From contig NC_088680.1 in the NCBI RefSeq assembly GCF_950023065.1, forward strand, positions 29,562,559 through 29,626,558: a DNA stretch of 64,000 bases, read 5' to 3'. The notes below the pieces were generated by a model. It ran no database searches, was not told the origin of the DNA, and saw nothing but the letters and a program-made list of their open reading frames with translations. A program made the translations under genes and the position numbers. Below are positions 22,281-34,999 of the stretch, one piece after another. Position 1 is the first letter of the stretch. Every line of letters begins with the position of its first letter. Source of the stretch: Planococcus citri (taxonomy: Eukaryota > Arthropoda > Insecta > Hemiptera > Pseudococcidae).

Positions 22281-22549
22281 TGACTAAGTTACCTACTATT
22301 CATGACTTTTCAAAATTATGGTTACCTACCAAAGTTACTTTTTAAAATAAATTTTCAAAAACTCAATTTTTTCAAATCTTGGTCCTATGTACTTCTACTT
22401 CTCGAAGAAAAGGGGGAAAATTTTGATAAAATCTGCAACTGATGAATAATTTACGAAAATAGTCCTTTATTTAAAATTTGTTTCCAACTGGTTGAACTTC
22501 CTTTTCAGCTTTAAGGCTACAAAGTTCCTACTTTGGCTAAAATTGTCGA

Positions 22550-23300
22550 AGTCTCGTTTTCTGCCAAAAACAAATGTCAGATTTTGTTAAAATAGCCAAA
22601 AAGTGTTTCTTACCAAAAATTGCTAAAAATTGTCGTTTGTTTGCAAAAAATTTCAAATGTCTCAATAGTCTCCCTTTTTTCCAAAAATTGTCAAAAAGAT
22701 TTTTTTGGTAAAATCGCACCTAAAAGTCTTGCTTTTTGTCAATTTATGTATTTTCCAAAAAAATCACATTTTCTTTACCAAAACGTTGCAATGAACATCA
22801 CTTTTTCGACAAAAATTGAAAGTATCACTTTCTTGCAAGTATTTCGAAAAAGTCCTTGCTTTTTGCCAACAAATTGACAAAAATTCTATAAAAAATCTTG
22901 CTTTCTTGATTCTTTAATAAATTGTAAAAAATTGCCAAAATGTCTTTTTTTTGTTGAAAATTACTAAAAAGTTGTTTTTTTTTGGGGCCAAAAATTATTA
23001 AAAACTGTTGCTTTTTCGTAAAAAATTTCAAAAAGTTTCCATGTTTTCCAGAAATTGCTTAAAAGTTTCACTGTCTTGTCCGAAATTGCCAAAAGAGCTC
23101 TGCTTTTCGCTAAAATTATCAAAATCTTGTTTTTTTTGCCAGAAATTGCCAAAAATTCTCACATAAAAGTGCTCGTGCTGTAAAAGGTGTAAGTAAGTAA
23201 GTAATTGATTGAAAAATTCTCACATTTATGTCAAACGTTTCCAAAAAGTCTTTCTTGATTTCCAAAAAGTTTTGAAACAATCTCACTTCTCTGACAAAAA
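22550..23300. repeat. Degenerate 'CTTGCTTTTTGCCAAAAATTG' array
   Basis: About 20 loosely spaced units of 30-45 bp combine TGCCAAAAATTG(C/T)CAAAAAG and TCTTGCTTTTTG. Units are too diverged for a fixed step. The same family forms arrays at 53.39-54.01 and 57.83-58.51 kb. Open frames here (rich in KNCQKSF and similar) are repeat frames. Confidence 0.7.
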
Positions 23301-25780
23301 TTAGTGTATTATTAAGTCTCCTCTTCTAAGAAAGTTTTAAATCATGCATAAGTTTTTGGCTTCGACTTGGATTTTTTTGAAGTCAATGTTACATGAACCA
23401 GTAATAATGAGAATTTCAGAAGAACCTCTTGCACCTTTTAACAAATTGAAAAAAAATCTGATGTGCTTGATGTCAGAAAATCAATGAATTTTTTTTCCTG
23501 AATTAAAACGCCTCAAAAATACCATTTTCTTCACTTTTTCAAAATTGGACCTCTAGATGTACCCACTAAAAATTTAAAATTGGCCAGAAATGATGTATTC
23601 CTGATAATGATTGATTATTTAATTTTTTCATCAGTACATGCAGCTTTTGGAAAATTCAAAATCTCGCAGGATCCTCAATTTTTTGTCCAACTACAAATAA
23701 TTGAACTTTTTTCAGGAGTTTCTCTATGAGCCCTCGTGAGCTCTGGAACAAGAAATTATCAAAATCGACGACCGAGTATTGAGATATTTCCTATAGTGAG
23801 AAAAAATTGTGATGTGTTATTTCATTTTACTGGCAGAAGAGGTGGTATGGTATGATGGGGAGACTCACGCGAGGCCAACTGATGACATAATTTAGGTACG
23901 CCCATTGTATTAATTGATAGCACGCTAAGATGAATACAGAATACAGTGTAGCAGGTTACACACTTCCACTCGTATCTTTTTTTATTATTGCAATAACAAT
24001 AAATGAAAACGATGTGTACAATTCAGCAAACATTGTTATATATTTGAGCTTTGCACGTTCTGACAAGGGTTGCCAAGGATTCAAAAAGTTTAAACCTCCC
24101 TGCCTCGTCTCCCATAGTTTCTCTTTTCACCAATGATGGTAAAATGTGTTGTACGTTTAGATAAAATATTGAACAACTGAGCGATACGTCTGCCGGAAAA
24201 ATCTGTCTCGCAGAAGTTATCACATTTTCTTATAATTAATGTACGTTAAACTTTACAATAATAACTTTCAAAGTAATGTAGCACATCAATTACTCGGAAA
24301 ATTTCGTAAGAACTGCACGTACCATCGAGGTATATACTGCGCGAATGAAACAGCCATGATATGTACGCGAAGAAAAAATAAAATAATTATTTCTCTATAT
24401 TATATAGTATAGGGTTCGCGTGTTTGGAAAAACTTTATGTACGCGGATGTTGTTCTTATTTTTGAAATTTTTTTCTTATACTTACGGACTTTCAAAGTAG
24501 GTACTTTCCAAACGTATAGGGGAGTATTCACTCGAGAGGTTAAATTTGCGTACACAATTTAAAAGAAGTCTTTCCACGTGTCTCCTTGCTGCCTACGACA
24601 CCACGTAGGAGTATACAGTATAGGTAAAAAAGGAAAACTAACTAAGTACCCTGCTATAATGTATTTGAATTTGATAGATATGCTGATTTTTATAAACCTT
24701 TTTTTTTCTTTTTTTTTTGGCGACTCGTTTTAAAATGATTTAATTATTCACGCGCCGTTTTACGAAGACGCGATAACAAACGAAAATAAATGTCTGTTTC
24801 AATTTCGAATAAAGGCAAAAAATTGCAAAAATTGGAAAAAATATACGCATCGGACACGAAAACGCCAAAAAGTGCGAGCGGATATGACAATTCTGCAACT
24901 ATAAAAATGGCAAAGTACCGTAATAACATAACGCCTTTATGTTCAGGTGTAGTTTATTACTTGCGTTTTTCTTTCTCAAGAGAGGTTTCTCCCCCTTGAT
25001 CAAAGTAGAAGTTGTTGCTGTAAACTCTGGGGAGTTACACGCTGATCTACGAAGAAAAGGCGAACCTCACACAGTCTCTTTTATGACCTTCGTCGTCGAA
25101 AAAGAAATTGAAAAAAAAATGAATGGTTGTAAAATGTATTTCGTTTTATATAGGTAGGTAGATACGTTTGTGTAAAGGTAGAGCACGTTTATTAAAAAAA
25201 ATTTTTAAGCAAAGCAAATCACAACAATCTTATCTGGTAATCGTAAAATTTACCGGCGAACTGAAAAGGGTTAATGTTTAATTGTTTTCAGCTTTATCTT
25301 CGCTCTCAAGTTTTACGTGTGTAGGAAGCTGCATGTTAAAAGATTGAAATTTCCTCCCACGAGTGAACTACCTAAGTTATGTAGCATATTATAACATCAA
25401 ATTCATATAGGCAGGTATCTTTCCACGAATAAAGAAAACAGTATTGCGGATGTTTTCAAATAAAAAATTTTATTCTAGCAATGACTGGAAATTTTTTATG
25501 TAATAATTTATGAATGAGATGTTCAAATTTTAAGCAAAATTCAATGCAATATTATTTTATTTTTATTCAAAATGGTTTTCAAATTTTTTTATTGTTTTTT
25601 TTTTTTTTTTAAGGAAACCATCTATGTACTTAGTAAACAACTGGCAATTTTTGATAATTTGGTAATTTTTGGTAAGTAAATTAAATTACTGATTAAGCGA
25701 TTATTTGTGAAGAAACAATTTTACCACTCATAAGGGGGTCGACTCAGATTTCAGGCTGGATTTTGTAAAACGTTGTTAGT
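23301..25780. other. Non-coding DNA, partly CpG-richer (23.8-25.4 kb)
   Basis: No exon with convincing splice pairs and no repeat with clear ends. The frame at 24790-24999 is lysine-rich and short, with no recognisable domain. Confidence 0.45.
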
Positions 25781-25785
25781 TGTTA

Positions 25786-26123
25786 TAGACACTAGACCTG
25801 CGGAGTAAGACAACCAACTGCAGGCCGAGGGGAATGGAAACGGTAAAGAAAGTTTGTGTAGGGATAATTTATCCCGCTGAGTGCTCTTGGCTGCGCTGTA
25901 CTTCAATCTGCAGGCAACGGGGGAAAGGGACGGTAGTGAGTTTTGTGTAGAGCCAATTTCTCCCGCTGAGTGCTGTTGGCTGCGCTGTATTTTGCATGTA
26001 GTTTGTTCAAGAAATCGACAGCAGCGCAGCCAAGAGCACTCAGCGGGAGAAATTGGCTCTACACAGGTTTTTTTGGCAAGATGGCTGCCAGTTGGTTGTC
26101 TTACTCCGCAGGTCCAGTGTCTA
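25786..26123. mobile_element. 338-bp inverted-repeat DNA element with internal duplication
   Basis: The ends are TAGACACTAGACCTGCGGAG and its reverse complement (one difference in the first 35 bp, 25786-25820 against 26089-26123). The flanking bases are TA on both sides, so a TA duplication is possible but cannot be separated from the end sequence. Inside, a block of about 90 bp is directly repeated (25821 and 25910), and a 48-bp part of it containing CCCGCTGAGTGCTCTTGGC appears a third time inverted at 26020-26067, so the element can fold in more than one way. It is GC-rich against an AT-rich surround and lies within a diverged tandem array (25.73-26.72 kb). Overlapping frames of 82 codons are not genes. 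Confidence 0.8.
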
Positions 26124-26124
26124 T

Positions 26125-26720
26125 ATTAGTAGTTGTATACAAAATTATAACCCTTAAAACGGTTTTTCAAAAATACATTTTTCTTCTTAGGGTACTTTTA
26201 AAAAACAACCATAGCTAAATGGAAATTCATCACCCCTAAGATGGTTTTCAAAATATTTTCATTTTTGAAGGTTGCTTTTGGAAAACTATGTTAGCTAGAA
26301 GAAGAATCATAACTCAATTAACTCATGTATTAGAAGGTTTTGTTTTTGAAGATATTTATGTACTCGTCCTTATAGAGTCAATTTTGTAAAATGATGTCAA
26401 CCGTGTGAAAAATTACAACCCCTAACGTGTTTTTTTTGTAGGTACATTACGTTTAATTTGTAAATTTTCGAGAAAAAAAAACGTTAATCAAATGTACAAT
26501 TATAGCTCTTAAGACGGTTTTTTAAAAACATAAGAACATGTTGAACATAATCTCTTCGAGGTGATTTTTGAAAATCAACGTTACCTAAATGAAAAATCAT
26601 AAGTCCTAACGTGATTTTTGAAACATGTGCAGGGATTGGGGTGACTTTTGAAAAATAACATCAGCTGGTTAGGAGAATCATAACTCTTAAGTATGTTTTG
26701 ATATATTTTGCTCAAGTTAC
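26125..26720. repeat. Diverged tandem array with 'TCATAACYCCTAA' landmark
   Basis: Variants of TCATAACCCCTAAGATGGTTTT occur near 26145, 26227, 26307, 26415, 26506, 26599 and 26674, each followed by a (T)TTTTGAAAA stretch and an 'agctaaatg' type word. The step varies from about 75 to 110 bp. The inverted-repeat element at 25786 is inserted near its left edge. Confidence 0.55.
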
Positions 26721-26779
26721 TATGTTTTACCTACATATACCATATACCTACTTAAATTTTTAGGAGTCTTACTTATATT

Positions 26780-27400
26780 CCCTTGTTGGCTCAATTTTGT
26801 TGAAATTTCATCAACGTTTGGATATTTTCAGTGTTTTATGATACTTTATGCAACTTTTGGGTGATTTTTTTCACATTATTTATTATTTTTGCTTCATTTG
26901 TATTTATTTTTTTGGACATTTTCAACAATTTTTTCATCATTTTGGACTTTTTCGTGGAATTGTGATTTAGTTTTGCAATGTTTCATTTTTTTCTGATATT
27001 TTTACAGCATTTTAACAACTTTTAAAATGAATTTTTGCAAAATGTTGTTCAATTTTTGCCAATTTTTAAATAAATTTCAAGTTAAATTTCGGTGAGTTTA
27101 ATGCTGATTTTACCATTTCTTTGATATTTTTTATATTTTTCAAAAGTACGTTTCATTTTAATATTTTTTCATAAATTGTAGTCATTTTTCGATATCTTTG
27201 GCATTTTTGGATTTTTTTCAAATTTTGCAATATTTCATTAATTTTTAGTGATTTTTCTCTGTTTATAACGTTTTAATTTCTGTTTTGCAATTTTTATAGC
27301 ACTTGATACAATTTGTTGCTTTACATTCAGTTTTATCATTTTCAACAATTTTTTTTTTTTGGAATTTTTGCAACCTTTTTTTAAATTTTTAATTCACCAA
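26780..27400. repeat. T-rich low-complexity DNA
   Basis: Words such as TTTTGCAA, TTTTCATCATTTT and CATTTTTGGA recur without a stable unit. No coding signal. Confidence 0.6.
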
Positions 27401-27413
27401 CAATTCAACAATA

Positions 27414-27925
27414 TTCGTTCGTGAATGATTCACCAAAAATTGAGTGAATGAATCGATTCGTTCGCGAACGAGTCACTTATACGAATCAATTCGTCCGCGA
27501 ATGATTCACTAAAAATTATTCAATTTGTTCGCGAATGATTCACCAAAAATTGAGTAAATGAATCGATTCGTTCGCGAACGAGTCACTCATACAAATCAAT
27601 TCGTTCGCGAATGATTCATCAAAAATTGAGTAAATGAATCAATTCATTCACGAACGAGTCACTTATACGAATCGATTCGTTCGCGAACGAGTCACTTATA
27701 CGAATCGATTCGTTCGCGAACGAGTCACTTATACGAATCGATTCGTTCGCGAACGAGTCACTTATACGAATCGATTCGTTCGCGAACGAGTCACTTATAC
27801 AAATCAATTCGTTCGCGAATGATTCACCTAGAAATCAATAAATTTGTTCAATCGCCAATCGTTCGTAAATGATTCTATTCGATTGTAAACAGATCAATTG
27901 CTGTACAAGCGTTTCATAAAAAGCG
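27414..27925. repeat. 33-bp palindrome-containing minisatellite
   Basis: Four identical 33-bp units occupy 27667-27798. Each has two adjoining 12-bp perfect palindromes, CGAATCGATTCG and CGTTCGCGAACG, followed by AGTCACTTATA. Degenerate units extend from 27414 to about 27925, and on the left they are mixed with a longer repeat containing CACCAAAAATTGAGTRAATG. Two CpG-rich palindromes per unit in AT-rich DNA are striking. The frames of repeated ISDSFANESIR (minus) and RERVTYTNRFV (plus) are artefacts of the 33-bp step. Confidence 0.95.
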
Positions 27926-27929
27926 AATC

Positions 27930-30900
27930 AATTTGTTCATAAAATATTTTCATTTAGAGAAAAGGGTTTGTTATCAGCTGTTAGCTACTTTTTCAAATTT
28001 TTTATGCAATTTTCGCTAATTTTTGCTCAATTTTTTTAATATTTCAGACCAATATTTCACACTAGTAATTTCCTGAGTAATTTTTCTTGCAGATGAGATT
28101 TTTAGAGAGACCTTACTCTGGATGGAAGTACAAGTCCATACATACATACTTCTTACTTACTTTTTTCATGGCAAACACTCCCACCCCTTTTCCTATAGGT
28201 ACCTCAATAATAAACTGTTTTAATGACATAATTAAAACTTCAAAAATGACTGAAATTCTTAGGTTTTTTCAAAATTTAGAGAACATGAATTCTCCCCCAG
28301 CTCCTATTTTTTCACGAACCCTTATAAAGACGTGGGACTTTATGTTTGAGAAACTTGGAATATTTTGAAATTCTTAAAGAATGTAGAACAGGAATTTTTT
28401 AAAGCATAGGGAATAAATGCTAGAATCGTGGTGATTTTCTAAAATATTCTAGAGACTAGGTTAATGTTTTACTATTTTTTAAATGAAAAATTGATGAAAT
28501 TTTCTGCCATTCTGTGTATTTTCATTAAACTTTCGGTGTAGGTACCTATTTCTTTTATTAATTAAAGTAACATCTTAATCTACGAGTGTGTTATCAACTT
28601 TTGCATTATTTTAAACCATTTTGATAATTTTTAGAGTAGGAAAATTGCGTTTCATTCAATCTCTCAAAAAAGTTCCTTGTATGTCTGAAATTAAATCATC
28701 TAATCCTGTGCTTTTGCGCTTTTACCTCTCATTGTTTATGTAGACTAATAATAACGTATGTGTAGGTACGTCTATGTATGTATGTATGTAAGTCTCAAGT
28801 CTGGCCATCTATCGAAGAATTTCTGCTGAGGAAAAACGTGCCTTGAAAAATATTACGGAATTTCAGTTTACTATTAAATATAAATATTTAATTTATACGG
28901 TTCGACGATATTATACCATAAAAGTGCATTTCATTTTCAACATTCTTATAGTATACAGCAGTTGAAAATTCTCCGCAAGGCGCAAACGAACGGAACGTAC
29001 ACCTAATGCAATATGAAACGAAAGCTGCGATAAAAATTTCAAAAGAATTTAAGACTTTTGAAGTTTTGTGTGGCTCGACTATTCAGTCCGGTATTTCTTT
29101 TCAGTTTTCGGTCGACAATTCGGGCGTTGAAAAGTTGTTAATCTAAATTATTGATCGGTTGCTGTTTTCTCGAGTGTACCTGTTGCATGAATATGCGATC
29201 GTATAAATAACTAATTAATTAGCCTTGATGAAAGTCGAATTATTTACTTACCTATCGAGCATATTGAAAGTTTAAAATTGGTTATACTCTCGGGATGTGG
29301 TAGTTTTGAGTTACGGCTAATGACCTCATCCTCATCCTTCGATACAGCTACCATAAACAAGAGTTGGTTGGTTGGTGACTTTGCAGCGTGCGAAATTAGA
29401 AAGGGGATAATCTTGAATTTTATATTAACTATTTTCTTCAATGTGATGATGGTTATGTTTATTTTAAATTATCTTCGCGCTGGGCTGAAAATTAGTTGAC
29501 GAAATGTTTTTATTTAGGTGTTTTAGTTTCGACAAAACTCGGATAGGTAAAAGTTGAAAACTATTTCATCATTTCCTTATTGGTATTGTATAAGTAGTAG
29601 GTCTAGGTAGTATATTCGTGTTTAAGCAACCTTACAAATTAGTATAGTGTAGATCTTAAGGGGTTGTAAAGATCACCTTGACCAATATGTAATACGTGCA
29701 GTCGAGGTATTGGTAAACGAAAAGGAGCGAAAATTAATTCCAAATAAATGGCAAAACTATTCTCAGCCTGATTTGGAAGCCTATCCGAAACATGAAAATT
29801 TGAAATCACGCTTACGCTGTATTTAAATTGAAAAATAACTCGATACTCTATACGTTGGTATATTCAGCTTTTAACTTTCATAGTTACGAAATTGTTTACA
29901 AATACGCCGTAGTTGCGAAAGTTTTTCAAATTGTTTTCAAAGTTGAGCATTTCGGTGTGTATTTCAAGGTTGTTATAACTCAGCACAAAACATAAAGGTG
30001 AGCGAATTACTTACACTGTACCTTCAACGTATGATAAATAGGTTACGCATGGGGTATCGTTTCTGCCAAGACACAGGCGTTTTTCCTTTAATAGTTTTAT
30101 TTTGACAAATTTTCATATACATGAAAATATAATAAGTTTAATGGAAAATGATTTTACGTATAATGTTTCCCAGCAGGTTGTATTAACTCCACATCAGTAA
30201 CCTCCTCAGGAGAAAAATAAATAACTGTAAGTTGTATCTTCTCTTGCTTAACTTTCTTAATTCGAATCAACATTTCATAAGTTACTATGGAAACTGAAAG
30301 CGCAGAATCGCTAAAAGCTGAAGAGTTTTGGAAGCGTTGAATTACAAAAAAGGGAAATACTGGAATTTTACCGGTAGATGCCAGCCGGTTATAAGAAAAT
30401 GGTTCATTACATTTTTACGTTCCAATGCAGAAACAACGTGTTTACGTTACATAGATTAACTCGTCCAAGTACGTTTTTTCTCATTTCCTTTTGCTACTTT
30501 TTTTTCCTTCTTTAAAATCGAAGGTGAGTTTGAAAATTAATTACGGTTAGATTCGCTGCTAATAATTTTTTAACGCGGTGTGAGCTTTTTTTTACGCTTT
30601 AGATTTTTCTTTATTATTTTGTTAAAGTTTGCTTACGTCAATGAAGCGAGTACAAAATTCAATTTTTTTTCTCGCCTCTTCCTGTGTGTTTTTTTTTGCC
30701 TATCTAGATGTTTATCGAGAAATTATATCGCAAAATTTTTCTACATTTTGTAATTGAGAAGATTCATCAATCGAGGTATTTAAATTGCCAATACGCGATT
30801 TGCTTTTTATTTTAGCGAATATAATTACATACTCGATTGATAAGAATGGATTTTTAATTTTTTTTTCAATGACTGATACTTTCGACAATAAGATTATTAA

Positions 30901-32640
30901 TTTTTAAACCGATTAAGATGTGGTTTTTCATAACTGCTTTGAATATTTTTTTAAAATCAGCTTTAAAAAATTTGAATCGTAGGCGGAAAACAATCGTATT
31001 ATTGACTTACCTACTCTGAAATGTTTCATTTTTAATTTTAAAAATTTGAATTTCGATTCTGAATTTTTTCACATTTTATTTAAAAAGTACTGATAGAGTT
31101 GTGAAAATTACTCATTGGTATTTTAAAAAATATTACGAATTATGATGTGAATATGGGAATTGATAATTATTTAGTGTATTGAAAAGATTATCTATATGAA
31201 TGACGAATAAAATTTTGTTTAATTAAAAAAAAAAAAAAAAAAAAAGTAATGATACCTACAGAAGTGAAAAACTTTAACAATTATCGAGTAGTTAGTTGAC
31301 TCTCATAAAGAAGAAACATTTTGAAGTTTCACAATCACAATGCTCCGAAAAATTACTATGAAAATTTACTCACCTTTTGTTCCAGTGAATATGGAAAGTT
31401 GAGTACTTAATGAGGAATTGAGGTAGGGATGTGAATGTGATCCTCAATGTGAGATTTAAAACACCTCAGTCGGATTTTAAATATACGATAGTACATAAAA
31501 GGGTAGAAATAAAACTGCTTGTCAATGTTTCATTTTTTTTTTGTAGTTAAGTTGTCAAGTAGGTACAATAGTTCTATTCTATCGGATCCTTGTGCCTGAA
31601 AAGTAGTGATGCAGTATTTAATGATTTGGGATTTTCACAGCCATTGTAGATAGGCACCTACTTACCACTTACACTTAGGTAGATAGATACATAAATAAGG
31701 TAAATAGGCTGTTCAAATATTTGAGGTATACGTACTTATCATCGAATATTTTCTATTCAAAAATCTCAAGAAATTACTCAACGAATCGAACACATTTTCT
31801 AAAACATCCAGTTCTAGATTTTATGTAATATTTCAATCGTGATTGTTTTTATTTGTTCAATGTGGGTTTTCTAACTTGGTTATTTTTCGAACAAGCCTTC
31901 ATTGTACTGTACGTGTACATGACGGTTTGAAATTTAAGGTGAATAAGTTTTGTTATTTTGAGCATTTTTCAAGATGAAAAAAAAAACTTTCGGCGAAACT
32001 GGAATTTTTTTCTTAATTACAAACATTCGAAAAAAAACCTGCTGTTTCATATTTCTAGCATCCTAACGTTCATTTTCGGTAATCTTCCCTGATAAAATGA
32101 CTGACACCTCTGACACTTTTCAGACAAGAGGAATAAATGGTAATGATGAAGTATAATATTCTGTACGTTGAGAGAAATATTCTATCTATATAGTGTAGTT
32201 GCCATAAATTATAAGATCTTGGACCCTGTCTGAAATTATTGATAGTTTGCTTTATAATTTATCAGTTTTTACTCAGTTTTACAGCGAAGACAGACAAATT
32301 ACATCAAGGTTAAAATGCTCATCTGTTCGGTAGAAATTTATCTTTGTAGACTGGGGATTGAGAACCTCGGAAATGTCAATGTTATTTCGAAATCTTCCAG
32401 CGTAATTCTACTACCTATCGATGACATTTCATTACTCAAAGATTTAATAATATGATTCTTTTCTGTACAAACGTTGACGTTTGAATAATTGCCACGCTCT
32501 AAAAAAACTATTCTAAATGAGTCACTTTAGTAATGTATACGATTGAGCTGTTGCGTTTATTCGGATTATGACCTTGGACATCTTTATATCAGTTTCCTTT
32601 ATCAGAGAAAACGATAACCGATTATCATTTTATTTTTAGT
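27930..32640. other. Long non-coding stretch, mostly single-copy
   Basis: AT-rich from 27.9 to 28.7 kb, then CpG-richer. It holds A21 at 31225-31245 and two donor-like sites on the plus strand (AAAG|GTGAGC at 29997/29998; AAG|GTGAGT at 30523/30524). No coding exon is supported. An ATGTATGTATGT-type microsatellite lies near 28775-28792. Confidence 0.45.
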
Positions 32641-32951
32641 TATTCGAATTCGAATGAAGCGAGTACACGTGATTTTCATGGTTGCTTTTGGCGAAATGAA
32701 CGGCTGATTCGTGTACCGGCGTCTGATTTGTGTTTTTGTGGTAGTAATGGTTCGTTGTTAGGTGTTGTGTGAATAACAGTTTTCGTCAGTTTTTAGTAGG
32801 ATGTGTTTTGAATAACTCCGCTTGTGGTATGCTCGTCGTCGTCGCTTGTGCGTTATGTTCCTTTGGTTCGTTACGAGCGATGGATTTAGAGTTGTTTTTT
32901 TCATTTTCAATATTCGCGTATAATGTATCGGATATCGGGTGTATAATTTCA

Positions 32952-33071
32952 GTTGCATGAATTCGTGATTAAATGGACGTGTATATAGTGTGCAATTACG
33001 TACTACTGCTATGTGTGGAACTGTGGATATTATGGAGGTTCATTTAAATTTCATTTTGCCCGCTAAAAGGT
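32952..33071 (+). CDS. Weak candidate 5' exon with a short open frame
   Basis: After an acceptor-like TATAATTTCAG (ending 32951), a 120-nt stretch contains ATG at 33011 and reads MCGTVDIMEVHLNFILPAK before a donor-like AAAAG|GTAGGA. A second in-frame ATG at 33032 has A at -3 and G at +4. The coding part would be 33011-33071. The frame does not join the 46.84-kb exon (it meets a stop), so if real it belongs to another transcript or is an untranslated leader. No family is recognised. Confidence 0.15.
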
Positions 33072-33856
33072 AGGATTACTTGGAGTATTTTCTTTGGTGT
33101 AATTTATTGTTGGGGTTGTACAGATATTTGTGTTTTGTATATCGAATATGTTTAGGAATTCCGTTCGATATTAGAATTATTTTAGGAAAACTTACTCTTT
33201 CGATTGTTTTTCGTTCGAGTTCGATCCATTGGTACAATAATGCGTTTATGACGTAAGTGAAAGTAAAAATTGAATTTTCCATTATGATAGCTGGGAAGAG
33301 TAAATAAAATATTTGGAAAGAGCTCCTGTTGCTTTTCAATTGTTGCCTCAATTATATTTTATTCGTTTTAGTTCTGCCGATACGATTGTTTTTCTCTCAT
33401 TTTCTTCAACTTCATCCACCGAGATGTTTGTTTTGTCCCTTTGATTTTTATTGTTTACGTTTTATTTTTATCGCGTTTTATTTGTTATTGTTTTGTTTTT
33501 TTTTCACAAAAATTATTTTTTTTATCTGTGAAATTTTTTTTGACTTGAAAAAAAATTTTTGGGGTGGGGATTTTTTTTTAAAAAAAAAAGAAAAACCGTT
33601 GGTTTTTGGTGAAGTGGTGCCTAGGTGGCAGATCAAACAGTTTTCCAATAGTTTTCCATTTTTTTTTAAATTTCGAAAAGTTAAAAGTTGCCAAAGCGGA
33701 GGAAATTTGATATAAAGTAAATTTGTAATGTGCTGGGTTGCTGGGAGTGGGACTTAGGATTCGTTTAATCGTTTCCACTTTCCAGTTTCCTAGTTGAGTT
33801 GAGTTATTTGGTTTCAAATTTCAATGCATGTCTTCCTCTACCTCTTTGCTCGCTGC

Positions 33857-33866
33857 TATATAAAGG
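33857..33866 (+). promoter_or_regulatory. TATA box candidate
   Basis: TATATAAAGG stands in CpG-richer, single-copy DNA. A TCAGAT sequence resembling the arthropod initiator follows with its A at 33882, 25 nt from the first T of the box, slightly shorter than the usual 28-31 nt. AT-rich DNA makes TATA words common, so support rests on the combination with the initiator and the downstream donor. Confidence 0.25.
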
Positions 33867-33881
33867 ATTGAACGACGTCTC

Positions 33882-34034
33882 AGATTATGTACCACGTGAG
33901 ATTAATCCATCTTATATTCGGTATTTAATTCACGTAGATAATTACTACCATAGCCGTCGATCGATTACGTAAAACGTGATTCAGTAGTACTAACGATTTT
34001 CCATTCCAACGGTCAAGATTCAACTACTTATTAC
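33882..34034 (+). other. Candidate untranslated first exon
   Basis: The segment begins at the initiator-like TCAGAT and ends at TATTAC|GTGAGT, a donor with six ideal intron bases but C at the last exon base. It contains no long open frame. It would be the natural 5' leader for the start-codon exon at 46843, with a first intron of about 12.8 kb. This is inference; no transcript evidence can be seen. Confidence 0.2.
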
Positions 34035-34999
34035 GTGAGTATTAGAAAAGTATTTCAACTTTGAGCTCGTGTAACGACGACGACGTTCCAATTCAGGGTT
34101 ATTTTTTTTATCTTGCTAAAAGATGTTTTTCCATTCAGCGAATGACACAAATATCTATACAGAACACTGTATGTGAAACCCTTTGAATCTTTTGTTCAAA
34201 TCAGGTTGAAAGAAGAGATGAGCATTGCATGAGAAAACAATACATATGGAACCCCTACATGAGGAGTTAACAAGATGCTCGAAGGCAAGTCTGTCGAATA
34301 TGGATTATCTTTAGAACAGCGCGGTGTTATTTTTCCAGTCTCACATGTGTCGCAAGCTATGAATCAGAATTTCGCGAAGTAATCGTTTCCTCTGTCTTGT
34401 TGGAATGATTTTAACTAATCGTAGTCATTTTTTACATATCGAGTAAACAATGAACGAAGAATGAATTGTGACTAATTGGTTTCTTCATTGTTGGAATATT
34501 GCAGTGTTACAGAAGAAATGTACAGCGTGTGATTCTTCTTTTGACTCGTTAGCGATAATTTCGGTTCTTCGAAGGTGTTCGATTTGTTGATATGTAAATC
34601 GTCGACGACGTCGAGACCCTTTTTAAAAATTGGAATCCGGTATTGCGATAAGTTTATTCGGTTGTAAACAAGGTCTACGTGCTAGTGCTATGTCTGTGGA
34701 AGAAAACAAGGTATACTATGCCGAGTTGCCGACTATAGCGTTCGGTATCTTTTTCATTTTCTTTTCGAATCCAGGAAGTATTTAATTCATATTTTAATTT
34801 CTCGTTATCCCTACATAGAATTATTGTAGAGCGTGATGAAAACTTGTTCTATCGTTTCTCCCTTTTCGTTTTCAATTTAGCGTCGAGTTCCTCGAGTTGA
34901 ACGAGCGGAGCTATGCGCACAGTAGTCCAGGAGACCCCTTCAAATGGCTGTAATTCAATTTTGCTTGTCAAACTGGTGTAATACCCGAAGAAACCATCA

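Noticed and set aside
27619..27822. Open frames of 62 codons on both strands with 11-residue repeats
   Set aside because: Artefact of the 33-bp minisatellite unit.
29244..29486. Minus-strand frame next to a perfect TAG|GTAAGT donor
   Set aside because: The apparent start is TTG, not ATG; an in-frame TAA lies just upstream within the possible exon, and the branch site would be too close to the acceptor.
31225..31245. A21 run as the tail of a retroposed gene or LINE
   Set aside because: No coding or polyadenylation-signal sequence precedes it and no target duplication is seen; A runs are common here.
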